Assembly (NCBI RefSeq): GCF_030687535.1
Contig: NZ_CP117437.1
Location: forward strand, 1,757,501 to 1,821,500
DNA: 64,000 bases
DNA from: Pseudomonas sp. FP2335
GTDB taxonomy: Bacteria > Pseudomonadota > Gammaproteobacteria > Pseudomonadales > Pseudomonadaceae
Direction: 5' to 3'
A model generated the notes under the pieces. That model did no database searches. It had not been told where the DNA came from and was given only the letters and a program-made list of their open reading frames with translations. Within the stretch, counting starts at the first letter, position 1; the number at the start of each line of letters is the position of its first letter. The position numbers were made by a program, and so were the translations under genes. Below are positions 1-8,749 of this stretch, piece by piece.

Positions 1-57
1 CAGCAAGGGGGGATTTTGTCGGTGCAGGTGTAGGGCGATGACGCCCGAGGGGTTTGT

Positions 58-387
58 ATGTTGCTACGTTATGCGGCATTGGCGGCGGTGGTCGTCGCGG
101 CATCCGGGTGTGTGCAAGAGCGTGTCGTGCATGAACGCAGGCCGGTTCAGCGTGAATACGTCGAGGTGATTGCCCCGCAGCCGCCGCCCGTGCAGGTGAT
201 CGAAGTCGAGCCGCCAGTCCGTTATGGCTACGTATGGTCGCGCGGTTACTGGCGTTGGGCGGGTGGGCGTTACGTTGCGGTTCACGGCCATTGGGAGCCG
301 GTGCGCGAGGGGTATCGCTACGTGCATCCGCATTGGGTGCAACGTAGTGATGGTTACCACTGGCAGGGTGGTGGCTGGGTGCGTTGA
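58..387 (+). CDS. YXWGXW-repeat lipoprotein, small
   Basis: A 109-residue exported lipoprotein. The N-terminus is a short hydrophobic signal with a lipobox ending in Ala-Ser-Gly-Cys, lipidated Cys at residue 18. The mature part is rich in Pro/Val, then carries aromatic repeats of the Tyr-x-Trp/Gly-x-Trp type (YVWSRGYWRW near residue 59 and similar units to the C-terminus), typical of the YXWGXW family. The family's function is not established; envelope location is inferred from the lipobox. ATG start preceded by GAGGGG. It converges with the next gene on the other strand, with 8 bases between them. Confidence 0.8.
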   Translation: MLLRYAALAAVVVAASGCVQERVVHERRPVQREYVEVIAPQPPPVQVIEVEPPVRYGYVWSRGYWRWAGGRYVAVHGHWEPVREGYRYVHPHWVQRSDGYHWQGGGWVR

Positions 388-395
388 GCCCCAGG

Positions 396-770
396 CTAGC
401 TCGGCTTCTTGATACCCAGCAGCCGAACTTCCCGCAATAGCGCGGCACCGAGCTGATCGGTGCCCAGTTCCTTGTAACCCACCGCCTTGATCTCGCCGTT
501 CTCTTCCGCCTGGATGATGATCACCGGCGTTTCCTTGCCGGTGGTTTCGTCGACATGCATCGCGTACTGCGGAATATCCAGCTTGATCGGCGTACCCGCC
601 GCTTCACCTTTCACATTGATAAGAAACGCCGCACAACCCGTATCGACGTCCGCACTGGTGGCGGAGCGGCCACTGACAAAGCAGGTTTGTGGGAGGTCGG
701 GCCAGATGATGGTGTTGGCGCTGGCCAAGGGCGATGCAATGCTCAGGATTGCGAGAAGAAGCGTACGCAC
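396..770 (-). CDS. small secreted hypothetical protein
   Basis: Hypothetical exported protein of about 124 residues. The preferred start is GTG at 770, which gives a clean signal peptide (Arg followed by a Leu/Ile-rich core and an ASA cleavage site before Asn-Thr). An upstream in-frame TTG at 791 would add seven polar residues and has no ribosome site. The mature protein has two cysteines (near TCF and TGC) that could form a disulphide and a mixed polar composition compatible with a small periplasmic beta-rich protein. I do not recognise a family. Its stop lies 8 bases from the convergent lipoprotein gene. Confidence 0.65.
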   Translation of the reverse strand: MRTLLLAILSIASPLASANTIIWPDLPQTCFVSGRSATSADVDTGCAAFLINVKGEAAGTPIKLDIPQYAMHVDETTGKETPVIIIQAEENGEIKAVGYKELGTDQLGAALLREVRLLGIKKPS

Positions 771-841
771 GTGGGTCTTTCTCTCGATCAACGTTGAACG
801 GGATTTTTACCAAAGCCTCAATGTCGTCGCAACACTACGGT

Positions 842-1237
842 TCAGCCCAGTCGTTTCATGCCAGGTGCCTTGGCTGCTTCAATGTCAAAGGTGGCCGTGT
901 ACTCACACCCCGCCGCGTGGCCGCAGCGTTCGATCAGGCAGTCGGCAAAATCGGCTTTGTTCGCGCTGAAGCGGCGCAGTGCCTGCCAGATGATCTCGGC
1001 ATGCTCGAGGGTGATTTCACGGGTGCGCAAAAGCGTTTCCAGCACCGTCACCACCTCCTGCTTGAGGCATTGGTAGCAACTTTGCAGAACCCACACCAGT
1101 TCAACTACCGACACCAGGCTGACAAAGCCCGGCGACAGGGTGGTGAGCGATTCGATCAGCGCGGATGCCTTGGGCGATTGCACAGGGTCATCCTGGGTGA
1201 CATAGCGCACCAGCACATTGGTATCCAGGCCGATCAT
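842..1237 (-). CDS. vapC: PIN-domain toxin, VapC type
   Basis: Type II toxin of 131 residues with a PIN ribonuclease fold. The N-terminal MIGLDTNVLVRY motif supplies the first catalytic Asp (D5). Further acidic positions expected of the Mg-dependent active site are E46, D96/D99 in the NKADFADC segment and D118 near the C-terminus. PIN toxins of this kind cleave RNA, often initiator tRNA or rRNA; the target here is unknown. The ATG overlaps the stop of the upstream antitoxin gene by four bases, so the two are translationally coupled. Confidence 0.88.
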   Translation of the reverse strand: MIGLDTNVLVRYVTQDDPVQSPKASALIESLTTLSPGFVSLVSVVELVWVLQSCYQCLKQEVVTVLETLLRTREITLEHAEIIWQALRRFSANKADFADCLIERCGHAAGCEYTATFDIEAAKAPGMKRLG

Positions 1238-1476
1238 CGCGCTTTTGCCCCTTGCGCCGCGATGGCGCGGCTCATGTCGTCAAGGGACACGGGTTTGGCG
1301 GGTTTGCGGATCAGGCCCTTGAGGTCATGCACGGTTTTGCTCGCCGCAATCAGCGAGAACTGGCCGTCTTCCATTTCGACAAATTCCACGCGGTCGCCTG
1401 TTTCCAGGCCCAGGGCGGTCCTGACCTGAACGGGAATAGTGATTTGCCCTTTTGAGGTAAGTGTGGCGGTTGCCAT
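1234..1476 (-). CDS. AbrB/MazE-fold antitoxin
   Basis: Antitoxin of 80 residues with an N-terminal swapped-hairpin AbrB (SpoVT) DNA-binding domain: MATATLTSKGQITIPVQVR, then LGLETGDRVEF. The C-terminal half, rich in Lys/Pro/Ala, would wrap and inhibit the PIN toxin. The start is taken at ATG 1476 because GGAG lies nine bases upstream; upstream in-frame starts would run through the operator palindrome. It is the first gene of a two-gene operon with the PIN toxin and probably represses its own promoter through the inverted repeat at 1498-1521. Confidence 0.88.
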   Translation of the reverse strand: MATATLTSKGQITIPVQVRTALGLETGDRVEFVEMEDGQFSLIAASKTVHDLKGLIRKPAKPVSLDDMSRAIAAQGAKAR

Positions 1477-1497
1477 AGTGAGAATCTCCATGGTGAT

Positions 1498-1521
1498 ATT
1501 CCTTACCTTAGGGTAAGGAAT
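1498..1521. promoter_or_regulatory. toxin-antitoxin operator palindrome
   Basis: Perfect inverted repeat ATTCCTTACC / GGTAAGGAAT with a four-base spacer (TTAG), ending 21 bases upstream of the antitoxin ATG on the minus strand. Position and symmetry fit an autoregulatory operator bound by the AbrB-type antitoxin, alone or with its toxin. Binding is inferred. Confidence 0.7.
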
Positions 1522-1663
1522 TATGGAGGACAAGATCCGTTGGTCCATAGGTTGCGCCTCGTGCAGTGTGTGAATCGGAATAACTGAACCCTAGTCCGAT
1601 TCACCGCATCAGCACGCCCGGCAACGTGGCCAAAGCGCTACAACGTATGACCAACTGATGGCG

Positions 1664-3037
1664 TTATTGCACCACGCGGTAACACGGCACATACGCCGCG
1701 CCGCCCGGCAACTTCATGCGGTGCTGGGCGACGAATGCCTGCAACAGCTCGTCCAGCGGTTTCATGATCGCCGCATCGCCGTGGATCTCGTACGGGCCGT
1801 TCTCTTCGATCAGGCGGATGCCTTTGTCCTTGACGTTGCCCGCCACAATGCCCGAGAACGCGCGGCGCAGGTTGGCCGCCAACTCATGGGGCGGCAGCGC
1901 ATGGCTCAGTTGCAGGCTGGCCATGTTGGCGTGGGTCGGGTCGAAGGGGCGCTGGAAACCTTCATCGATCTTCAGCAGCCAGTTGAAGTGAAACGCGTCG
2001 TTGCGCTCGCGACGGAACTGTTTCACTGCCTTGAGCCCGGCCGTCATCTGGCGGGCCACTTCGGCCGGGTCGTCGATGATGATCTGGTAGTGCGCCTGCG
2101 CCGCTTCGCCAAGAGTTGCTCCGACGAACGCGTGCAGTTGCTGCAGGTATGGCGCGGCGTGTTTCGGCCCGGTGAGGATGACCGGAAACGGCAGGTCCTT
2201 GTTGTCCGGGTGCATCAGGATGCCCAGCAGGTACAGGAACTCTTCGGCCGTCCCGGCGCCGCCCGGGAAGATGATGATGCCGTGGCCGACACGTACGAAG
2301 GCTTCCAGACGTTTTTCGATGTCCGGCAGGATCACCAGTTCGTTGACGATCGGATTCGGTGCTTCCGCCGCAATGATGCCAGGCTCGGTCAGGCCCAGGT
2401 AGCGCCCGCCGGTAATCCGTTGTTTGGCGTGGGAAATGGTCGCGCCTTTCATCGGACCTTTCATCACGCCCGGGCCGCAGCCGGTGCACACATCCAGGCT
2501 GCGCAGTCCCAGTTCGTGGCCGACTTTCTTGGTGTATTTGTATTCTTCGGTGTTGATCGAGTGCCCGCCCCAGCACACCACGATCTTAGGCTCGACACCG
2601 GGGCGCAGCGTACGGGCGTTGCGCAACAGGTGGAACACGTAGTCGGTGATGCCCTGGGAGTTGCTCAGGTCGATGCGCTGGCTGTCCAGCTCGTTCTCGG
2701 TGTAGACGATGTCGCGCAGGGCGCTGAACAGCATTTCGCGGGTGCTGGCGATCATTTCGCCATCGACGAACGCGTCGGCTGGCGCGTTCAGCAGTTCCAG
2801 GCGCACGCCGCGGTCCTGCTGGTGGATGCGCACTTCAAAATCTTTGTAGGCGTCGAGGATGGTCTTGGCGTTGTCGATATGCGCGCCGGTGTTGAGGATC
2901 GCCAGGGCGCACTGGCGGAACAGGGTGTAGATACTGCCGGTGCCGGCTTCGCTCAGTTGTTGCACTTCACGTTGAGACAGGGTTTCGAGGCTGCCCTTGG
3001 GGCTGACGGAGGCATTGATGACTTGACGTTGGGGCAT
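1664..3037 (-). CDS. ppnN: pyrimidine/purine-5'-nucleotide nucleosidase PpnN
   Basis: Protein of 457 residues matching the PpnN (YgdH) family, cytosolic enzymes that hydrolyse the N-glycosidic bond of nucleoside monophosphates, giving base and ribose-5-phosphate; the E. coli enzyme is controlled by (p)ppGpp. The central LOG-family Rossmann domain carries the signature FPGGAGTAEE that binds phosphate, preceded by the CWGGHS and CTGCGPGVMKGPMKGA segments. The N- and C-terminal extensions (PpnN N-terminal domain and DUF3412-like tail) are both present, so the length is normal. Start at ATG 3037 is chosen because AAGGA lies seven bases upstream and the encoded MPQRQVINASVSP fits the family; an upstream start at 3073 would add 12 residues. 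Confidence 0.93.
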   Translation of the reverse strand: MPQRQVINASVSPKGSLETLSQREVQQLSEAGTGSIYTLFRQCALAILNTGAHIDNAKTILDAYKDFEVRIHQQDRGVRLELLNAPADAFVDGEMIASTREMLFSALRDIVYTENELDSQRIDLSNSQGITDYVFHLLRNARTLRPGVEPKIVVCWGGHSINTEEYKYTKKVGHELGLRSLDVCTGCGPGVMKGPMKGATISHAKQRITGGRYLGLTEPGIIAAEAPNPIVNELVILPDIEKRLEAFVRVGHGIIIFPGGAGTAEEFLYLLGILMHPDNKDLPFPVILTGPKHAAPYLQQLHAFVGATLGEAAQAHYQIIIDDPAEVARQMTAGLKAVKQFRRERNDAFHFNWLLKIDEGFQRPFDPTHANMASLQLSHALPPHELAANLRRAFSGIVAGNVKDKGIRLIEENGPYEIHGDAAIMKPLDELLQAFVAQHRMKLPGGAAYVPCYRVVQ

Positions 3038-3186
3038 TCTGATTCCTTGAAAGCGCAGCCATCGCACCCCCATGGGCTGCGATGGCTAGAGAAGAATGGG
3101 CGCCGAACTCGGTCGCACGAGACGGATATTTACCTCAGGCCCAAGGCCGAGTGCAAACACCGTCCCGCACCATCATGCCGCAGAAC

Positions 3187-4011
3187 TTACTGAATCAGCT
3201 TCCAGTTTTTGTAGAAAACCCGACGCAGGGTAAAGACCATCCCGGCAAACCCCGCGATCACGGCCTTGAGCACCGAAGGCAGCGGCGTTGGTCGCACGAT
3301 GTCGATAAACAGGCAGTAGCGCTTGGCGTCGTTTTTATTGAAGGATGCGTGCATCAACGTGTCATCGAAAATAAACAGTGGATCGTCGTGCCAGTAATGT
3401 TTGTGCTGGCCCACCTGGATGTACACGCCCTCGTGATGGGGGGCAGGTGCCATGTTGTAAAGCACACGAAACATCATGCGCAGCGGGCCGAAGTGAAAGG
3501 AGGTCGAACGGTTTTCGTTGAATACCGATACGCCGACGGTCTTCACGAATGGCAGTTTTTCCCGCAGTTTCGGGATGTCCAGCGTGGTTTCGATTGGGCG
3601 TCCGTACCACTGGAAAAACAACATGCCGCGTTTTTTCTCGGCCATGCGTTCATCCAGGTAACCGATGATTTCACCCTTGTGGGCCATGGCCTCATCGATC
3701 ACTTGCTGCAAGTCTTCGCGCCAGGCGGGCGGCAGGTCGTGCATCGTATAAACGTGGCGATTGCGCGAGCTCAACAGGTCGAACAGCGTGTTGAACGGCG
3801 CCAGCAGCCAGGTGTTGCGGCCGCTGCCGATAAAGTATTTCTTGATGGTGGGGGCGTCATACAGCCCATTGCGCAGGAAGTCGTAGATCCCACAGACCAG
3901 TACCAGGCCAAGAAACACCGCGGTGGTCAGGGGGAACAGGCAAATGATCAGCAAAACGCCGAGTATCCAGGCGATCGACACCGCTTTTTTGCGTAGGGCA
4001 GACGTGTTCAT
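3187..4011 (-). CDS. lpxO: lipid A hydroxylase LpxO (aspartyl/asparaginyl beta-hydroxylase family)
   Basis: Fe(II)/2-oxoglutarate-dependent dioxygenase, inner-membrane anchored, that 2-hydroxylates a secondary acyl chain of lipid A. Residues of the long form show two N-terminal transmembrane segments (IAWILGVLLIICLFPL and VFLGLVLVCGIYDFL), then the cytoplasmic catalytic domain with the family's HF/HxH-type ligands (SFHFGP, HEGVYIQV, DTLMHASFN) and Arg for 2-oxoglutarate near KRYCLF. Start at ATG 4011 has GGAG nine bases upstream (274 residues); a longer 298-residue form from 4083 lacks a ribosome site. Divergent from fabV. Confidence 0.85.
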   Translation of the reverse strand: MNTSALRKKAVSIAWILGVLLIICLFPLTTAVFLGLVLVCGIYDFLRNGLYDAPTIKKYFIGSGRNTWLLAPFNTLFDLLSSRNRHVYTMHDLPPAWREDLQQVIDEAMAHKGEIIGYLDERMAEKKRGMLFFQWYGRPIETTLDIPKLREKLPFVKTVGVSVFNENRSTSFHFGPLRMMFRVLYNMAPAPHHEGVYIQVGQHKHYWHDDPLFIFDDTLMHASFNKNDAKRYCLFIDIVRPTPLPSVLKAVIAGFAGMVFTLRRVFYKNWKLIQ

Positions 4012-4319
4012 GCAGCTCAGCTCCGGCAGGACGCCATTCGACAGGTCCGTATCCGTGGCCGCGAGTGGTGGGGTTTGAAACATGTTGAAACAATCGCGCC
4101 ATGATAAGGCGTCCGGTGCCGCAGAGTCGTTTTAAATATTGCAAAATTGTGAAGGCTTTACACAGTTTTTCACCGGATATGGGTTTTACCGATTGGATTT
4201 TGTAAACAGAAGATTTGCGACTATCGTGACGCTTCGGTTTTTCGGACGTCATAGACCGGTACGATTGAAGTTGAATGGCCACCACTGGCCATCGACCCCT
4301 TGGAAGAGGCAGAAATTTT

Positions 4320-5516
4320 ATGATCATCAAACCGCGGGTTCGTGGCTTTATCTGTGTGACCGCTCACCCTGTTGGCTGTGAAGCGAACGTCAAGGAACAG
4401 ATCGACTACGTGACCCAACACGGCGCCATCGAAGGCGGCCCCAAGAAGGTGCTGGTCCTCGGCGCCTCCACCGGCTACGGCCTGGCCGCGCGCATCAGTG
4501 CTGCGTTTGGCTGCGGCGCCGACACCCTGGGCGTGTTTTTTGAGAAAGAGGGCGAAGAAGGCAAGCTCAGCTCCGCCGGTTGGTACAACAGCGCTGCATT
4601 CGAAAAGTTTGCCGTCGAGAAAGGCCTGTACGCCAAGAGCATCAACGGCGACGCGTTCTCCGACGAGATCAAGCGCCTGACCATCGAGACCATCAAGAAA
4701 GACCTGGGCAAGATCGACCTGGTGGTCTACAGCCTGGCCGCACCACGCCGCACCGATCCAAAAACCGGTGAAGTGTACAACTCCACCCTCAAGCCGATCG
4801 GCAAGGCTGTGACCCTGCGGGGTATCAACACCGACAAGGGCGTGGTGGTCGATACCACCCTTGAGCCTGCGACCCAGGAAGAAATCGCCGGCACCGTCAA
4901 AGTGATGGGCGGTGAAGACTGGCAGCTGTGGATCGACGCCCTGCGTGACGCCGACGTTCTGGCCGAAGGCGCCAAGACCACCGCGTTCACCTACCTCGGT
5001 GAAAAGCTGACCCAGGACATCTACTGGAACGGCTCCATCGGCGAAGCCAAGAAAGACCTCGACAAGAAAGTCCTGACCCTGCGCGACAACCTTGCTGCGC
5101 TGAAGGGCGATGCCCGTGTGTCGGTGCTCAAGGCCGTGGTTACCCAGGCCAGCTCGGCAATCCCGATCATGCCGCTGTACCTGTCGCTGCTGTTCAAAGT
5201 GATGAAAGAGCAGGGCACCCACGAAGGTTGCATCGAGCAGGTCTACGGCCTGTTCAAGGACAGCCTGTACGGCAGCCAGCCGAAACTCGACGCCGACGGC
5301 CGCCTGCGTGCCGACCTGGCCGAGTTGGAGCCGAAGGTCCAGGACGCCGTGGCAGCATTGTGGGATCAGGTGACCGATGACAACGTCGACGAGATCAGCG
5401 ATTTCGCCGGCTACAAGGCTGAATTCCTGCGCTTGTTCGGCTTCGAGGTCGAGGGCGTGGACTACGACGCTGATGTGAATCCGACCGTGAAAATCAATGG
5501 TCTTGTCTCTGCATAA
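4320..5516 (+). CDS. fabV: enoyl-[acyl-carrier-protein] reductase FabV
   Basis: NADH-dependent trans-2-enoyl-ACP/CoA reductase of 398 residues, the last step of each fatty-acid elongation cycle. Features: N-terminal [17 protein letters not shown] typical of FabV, NADH-binding [13 protein letters not shown] at residues 45-57, and the Tyr-x8-Lys catalytic pair Y235/K244 in [11 protein letters not shown]. FabV enzymes are insensitive to triclosan, and in P. aeruginosa FabV explains triclosan resistance; the same is expected here. ATG at 4320 is preceded by GGAAGAGG; an upstream start at 4275 would add unrelated residues. Followed by a strong hairpin terminator. Confidence 0.95.
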   Translation: MIIKPRVRGFICVTAHPVGCEANVKEQIDYVTQHGAIEGGPKKVLVLGASTGYGLAARISAAFGCGADTLGVFFEKEGEEGKLSSAGWYNSAAFEKFAVEKGLYAKSINGDAFSDEIKRLTIETIKKDLGKIDLVVYSLAAPRRTDPKTGEVYNSTLKPIGKAVTLRGINTDKGVVVDTTLEPATQEEIAGTVKVMGGEDWQLWIDALRDADVLAEGAKTTAFTYLGEKLTQDIYWNGSIGEAKKDLDKKVLTLRDNLAALKGDARVSVLKAVVTQASSAIPIMPLYLSLLFKVMKEQGTHEGCIEQVYGLFKDSLYGSQPKLDADGRLRADLAELEPKVQDAVAALWDQVTDDNVDEISDFAGYKAEFLRLFGFEVEGVDYDADVNPTVKINGLVSA

Positions 5517-5535
5517 ATAGGTGTCGGGGTCGACA

Positions 5536-5575
5536 ACAGCAGCCTCAATCGCCGTGTCATGAGGCTGCTGTCTTG
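5536..5575 (+). terminator. fabV terminator
   Basis: Perfect 12-bp inverted repeat ACAGCAGCCTCA (5536-5547) / TGAGGCTGCTGT (5560-5571), 12-base loop, followed by TCTTGTTT-like sequence. It lies 19 bases after the fabV stop. Confidence 0.75.
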
Positions 5576-5591
5576 TTTGCGCCTCACAGCG

Positions 5592-6827
5592 TCAGCCTTG
5601 GCCAAAGGCTGACGCCAACCGTCCTTGGGCCTGGACGAAGCCAGAGCGCTTGATACTGTTCACTTCGCTTTCCCAAAGTGGATTCAGGGGCACGTGATAG
5701 CCGCTGTCCTTGGCTGTTCTTATCAGTTCAGCCATCTCTTTGCGGTCGTTGATGATGCAGATTTCGTCATATCGCCCTAGCCGGGTCGGCAGGAAGAATG
5801 TTGCCGGGTAATTGGCGGCAACGTCCGTCGCAGGGCTGCCAGAGTCCGCATTGTGGTGAACCACCCGCTCTCCATCACCGACCAACTGGTGATTGATCAG
5901 CTTTATCATGTCCGTTATTCGCTGTGTGGCGTTGCCCAGGTCGAAGTCTTCCTTTCGATAGAAATGTTCGGTGTCTTCATAGTCTGCGCGTAACGCTTCG
6001 GGCACCTCGAACACCGACGGGTCTGGTTGTTGCTGTCTGTAGCGATCAATTCTCTGCGTGAAAACACTGTGCGCAATATCGGGCACCGGGATCTTATCCT
6101 GTGATCCGAAATCGCTGAGGTGGGGCGCGACCATGTGCAGGTCATAGTCGGCTGTCAACGCCTTGCCTGTTTCGGATTTGGCCAGGACTTCGACGGGTTT
6201 GTCCTTATGGGTAATGGCATAGCTGTCTTCTGTTGGCGCTGTGCGCTTGCCTTCGAATGCATACACCTCCTGGCTTGGCGCTCTGGCGTTGAAACGCAGC
6301 GTGCCGTCCTGCTCGTTCACGGCCAGCTGAGTGATCTGACCGAGTTGTATCAACTCGCCGAGGCGGTTGCGTGAGAGCTTCAAGGGGATCGCAACCGCAT
6401 GCTTGTCCTTTATGCATTCCTCGACTTGTCTATTGGCTCGCGCAACCTTTTCGGGCTCGCAGACCTTGAACTTTTCAAGCTTGCTGAAGGCCTGGTCCTT
6501 GCAGATCAGGCCCGCTTGCGGCCCCCAGTTGGCGCTTTTTCCCTTGATATGATAGTCCTTGGTGGGATGCCCGTTCTCAATCAATCCGGTAGCGACCGCT
6601 TCCACGGGGCGTACGCCGATGATGGAGTTGGTCTGCGCCGCAATCCTCTGCAAGGGCACAAGGTGGCTCGGGACTATTCCGGTCTTTCCTCGGACACGTT
6701 CGAACGCCGCGTATACCGGATCATTCATGTCTTGGAGGGGGCCAGCCGGTTGATGGGGTAGGGTGTGTTGCAAAGTGTTCAAGCTCAGCGCAGAAGGTGA
6801 AATAGCCGAGGTGAGTAAACCGGTCAT
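5592..6827 (-). CDS. ExoY/edema-factor-like nucleotidyl cyclase toxin
   Basis: Protein of 411 residues related to ExoY of P. aeruginosa and to the catalytic domain of anthrax edema factor and CyaA (class II adenylyl cyclases). These toxins make cyclic nucleotides inside eukaryotic cells after activation by a host factor (actin for ExoY). The ExoY catalytic motifs are all visible: the GVRPVE segment, two lysines in IKGKSANWGPQAG (K95 and the basic region that follows), metal-binding aspartates in LTADYDLHMVAP (D227, D229), the active-site His in VVHHNADSGSP, and the conserved YPATFFLP. ATG 6827 has GGAG seven bases upstream; an alternative TTG at 6881 has AGGAG and would add 18 residues. The 3' end overlaps a perfect 11-bp hairpin (5589-5615). 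Base composition is lower in GC than its neighbours, and no type III chaperone or secretion gene is adjacent. Confidence 0.88.
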   Translation of the reverse strand: MTGLLTSAISPSALSLNTLQHTLPHQPAGPLQDMNDPVYAAFERVRGKTGIVPSHLVPLQRIAAQTNSIIGVRPVEAVATGLIENGHPTKDYHIKGKSANWGPQAGLICKDQAFSKLEKFKVCEPEKVARANRQVEECIKDKHAVAIPLKLSRNRLGELIQLGQITQLAVNEQDGTLRFNARAPSQEVYAFEGKRTAPTEDSYAITHKDKPVEVLAKSETGKALTADYDLHMVAPHLSDFGSQDKIPVPDIAHSVFTQRIDRYRQQQPDPSVFEVPEALRADYEDTEHFYRKEDFDLGNATQRITDMIKLINHQLVGDGERVVHHNADSGSPATDVAANYPATFFLPTRLGRYDEICIINDRKEMAELIRTAKDSGYHVPLNPLWESEVNSIKRSGFVQAQGRLASAFGQG

Positions 6828-7120
6828 TGAATTGCTCCACTTCGTGTTCGTCGGGACGTTGGATGTTCCCTTCCAGCCCAAAGCGCTCCTTCGGTCACGT
6901 AGGAAACACTAGAGCAACTGTTATTTTGTTGGGAGAAGTGAGTGTTACTAACGATTTGAAAAAGAAGCGCAGAGGAAGTGTTCAAGGCCGTAATACAAGG
7001 GGCATAGCTCTGTATTCTGTTCATGTGCCGTGAAATTATCAGAACAGTCGTACGCATGTTTGCTTGCCGGGGCGTGCCATGCGCATGGGAGACTGGCGTA
7101 TCACACTAACGGAGGTGGGT

Positions 7121-7744
7121 ATGGCTATTCGTGCAGTAGTTTTTGATTTTGGCGGTGTCCTGTTCGATTGGAACCCGCACCACCTGTACCGCAAGCTGAT
7201 TGCCGATGACCACGAACGGCAATGGTTCCTCGACAATATCTGCACCCAAGCCTGGAACACCGAGCAGGACGCCGGTCGCAGCCTGGCGGACGGCACCCGC
7301 AGCCTGATCGAGCAATTTCCCCAGCATGAACGCCTGATCCAGGCCTATTACGAGCGTTGGCACGAGATGCTGCGTGGCTCCTTGCCCGAAGGCGTGGCGA
7401 TTCTCAAGGCATTGCACCAGGCCAGCATGCCGTTGTTCGGGCTGACCAACTGGTCTGCCGAGACCTTTCCCTATGCGCGGGCCAACTACCCGTTCCTGCA
7501 GTGCTTTCGCGACATCGTCGTGTCAGGCGAATTGAAACTGATCAAGCCCGATGCGGCGATCTATCAGGCAAGCCTTGGCCAGGTCCGCGCGCACTTGCCG
7601 GATATTCAGCCCGCTGAAGTCGTGTTTATCGATGATGTCGCCGGCAATATTGACGCCGCCGTCGCCCTCGGTTGGCAAGGCATTCACCATGTGTCGGCCG
7701 AGCACACCGCAGCGCGGTTGCGTGAGTTGGGAGTGGGCTTCTAG
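7121..7744 (+). CDS. HAD family IA hydrolase/phosphatase
   Basis: Cytosolic haloacid-dehalogenase superfamily hydrolase, 207 residues. Motif I is VVFDFGGVLFDW (nucleophile Asp with Gly-Gly-Val, as in the YihX/epoxide-hydrolase-N-terminal-like branch), motif II LTNWS, motif III Lys in KLIKPD, motif IV VFIDDVAGNIDAA. Substrate probably a sugar phosphate or small phosphomonoester; not assignable. The start ATG 7121 is preceded by GGAGG; an upstream in-frame start at 7064 lacks one. Its stop overlaps the 3' end of the convergent LysR gene by four bases. Confidence 0.85.
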   Translation: MAIRAVVFDFGGVLFDWNPHHLYRKLIADDHERQWFLDNICTQAWNTEQDAGRSLADGTRSLIEQFPQHERLIQAYYERWHEMLRGSLPEGVAILKALHQASMPLFGLTNWSAETFPYARANYPFLQCFRDIVVSGELKLIKPDAAIYQASLGQVRAHLPDIQPAEVVFIDDVAGNIDAAVALGWQGIHHVSAEHTAARLRELGVGF

Positions 7745-8646
7745 CGCGCCCACTTTTCCATGGCGAAATCGACGAATGCTCGCAGTTTGGGCAGGCGGTA
7801 ACGGTCCTGGCCGTACAGCAAATGCATGGGGCGACTGGGCAGTTGGTAGGCCGTCAGCAAGGCCACCAGTTTTCCCTCCTGCAAGTCGGGCTGCACCAGG
7901 GCATCTGGCAGCATGACGATGCCCATGCCTTGCACGGCTGCCTGGCGCAAGGCCTGGGAGCTGTTGATGGTCAGCGAGCCGGACACCGGGATTTCCACTT
8001 CGCCTGCCGCGCCGCTCATGCGCCACAGCTTGTCGGCGTTGCGCCAATCGTCGGTGGACGGGTAGGCGAACGCCAGGCAGTCATGTTGCTGCAAGTCTTC
8101 GGGAGTCTGTGGTGTGCCACGTCGCGCCAGGTAGCCCGGTGAGGCGCAGAGGGTGATGGTGTAATCCTGCATCGGCCGGGCGATCAGGCTTGAGGGTTCC
8201 AGTTCGCCCAGGCGGATGGCCACGTCGAAGCCGCTGTCGACCATGTCCATGCGTTGATTGCTGAGCACCACATACAGCTTGATCAGCGGGTAGCGTTGGG
8301 AGAATTCGCTCAAGGCCGGGGCCAGGCGCTCGGTGCCGAAGGCGGGTGGGGCGGTGATGCGCAAGGTGCCTTTGGGCACATCACTGTGGGCTTGTTCGGC
8401 GAGTTGTTCGGAGTCGGCCACCAGCCCCAGCACTTCCAGGCAACGCTGGTAATACTGCCCGCCGAATTCCGTGAGGCTCTGTTTGCGAGTGGTGCGCTTG
8501 AGCAGGCTGACGCCCAGGCGTTGCTCCAGGGCGCGCAGGTGATTGCCGACCATGGTGGTCGACATCCCGCAGGCCTGGGCGGCGGCGGTCATGCTGCCGG
8601 CTTCCACTACTTTCACGTAAACCGACATCGCCTGGAACAGGTCCAT
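7741..8646 (-). CDS. LysR-family transcriptional regulator
   Basis: LysR-type regulator of 301 residues: winged helix-turn-helix at residues 1-60 (FQAMSVYVKVVEAGSMTAAA, then RTTRKQSLTEFG) and a periplasmic-binding-like effector domain. It resembles the DhcR/CrgA-like subgroup with VLSNQRMDMVDSGFDVAIRLG, common in Pseudomonas. ATG at 8646 with AGGGA upstream; a TTG two codons earlier is less likely. Transcribed divergently from the aminotransferase gene at 8750, the most likely target along with itself. Confidence 0.88.
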   Translation of the reverse strand: MDLFQAMSVYVKVVEAGSMTAAAQACGMSTTMVGNHLRALEQRLGVSLLKRTTRKQSLTEFGGQYYQRCLEVLGLVADSEQLAEQAHSDVPKGTLRITAPPAFGTERLAPALSEFSQRYPLIKLYVVLSNQRMDMVDSGFDVAIRLGELEPSSLIARPMQDYTITLCASPGYLARRGTPQTPEDLQQHDCLAFAYPSTDDWRNADKLWRMSGAAGEVEIPVSGSLTINSSQALRQAAVQGMGIVMLPDALVQPDLQEGKLVALLTAYQLPSRPMHLLYGQDRYRLPKLRAFVDFAMEKWAR

Positions 8647-8749
8647 TATCAATCCCTGGTTTAAAGTTATTGCAGGAAAGCGCAGTTTATCCAGCTCAGG
8701 TGGCTAACGATACTGTTGGCATCACAATGAAGCACTGGAGCCTGACACC

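Noticed and set aside
1658..3193. 511-codon plus-strand frame opposite ppnN
   Set aside because: Antisense shadow of a high-GC gene; composition (His/Ala/Val/Gln-rich) is typical of such artefacts.
6882..7120. Hrp box or ExsA-type site upstream of the cyclase toxin gene
   Set aside because: No GGAACC-N16-CCAC match or convincing ExsA motif on the minus strand; only a weak 6-base inverted repeat (AACACT/AGTGTT).
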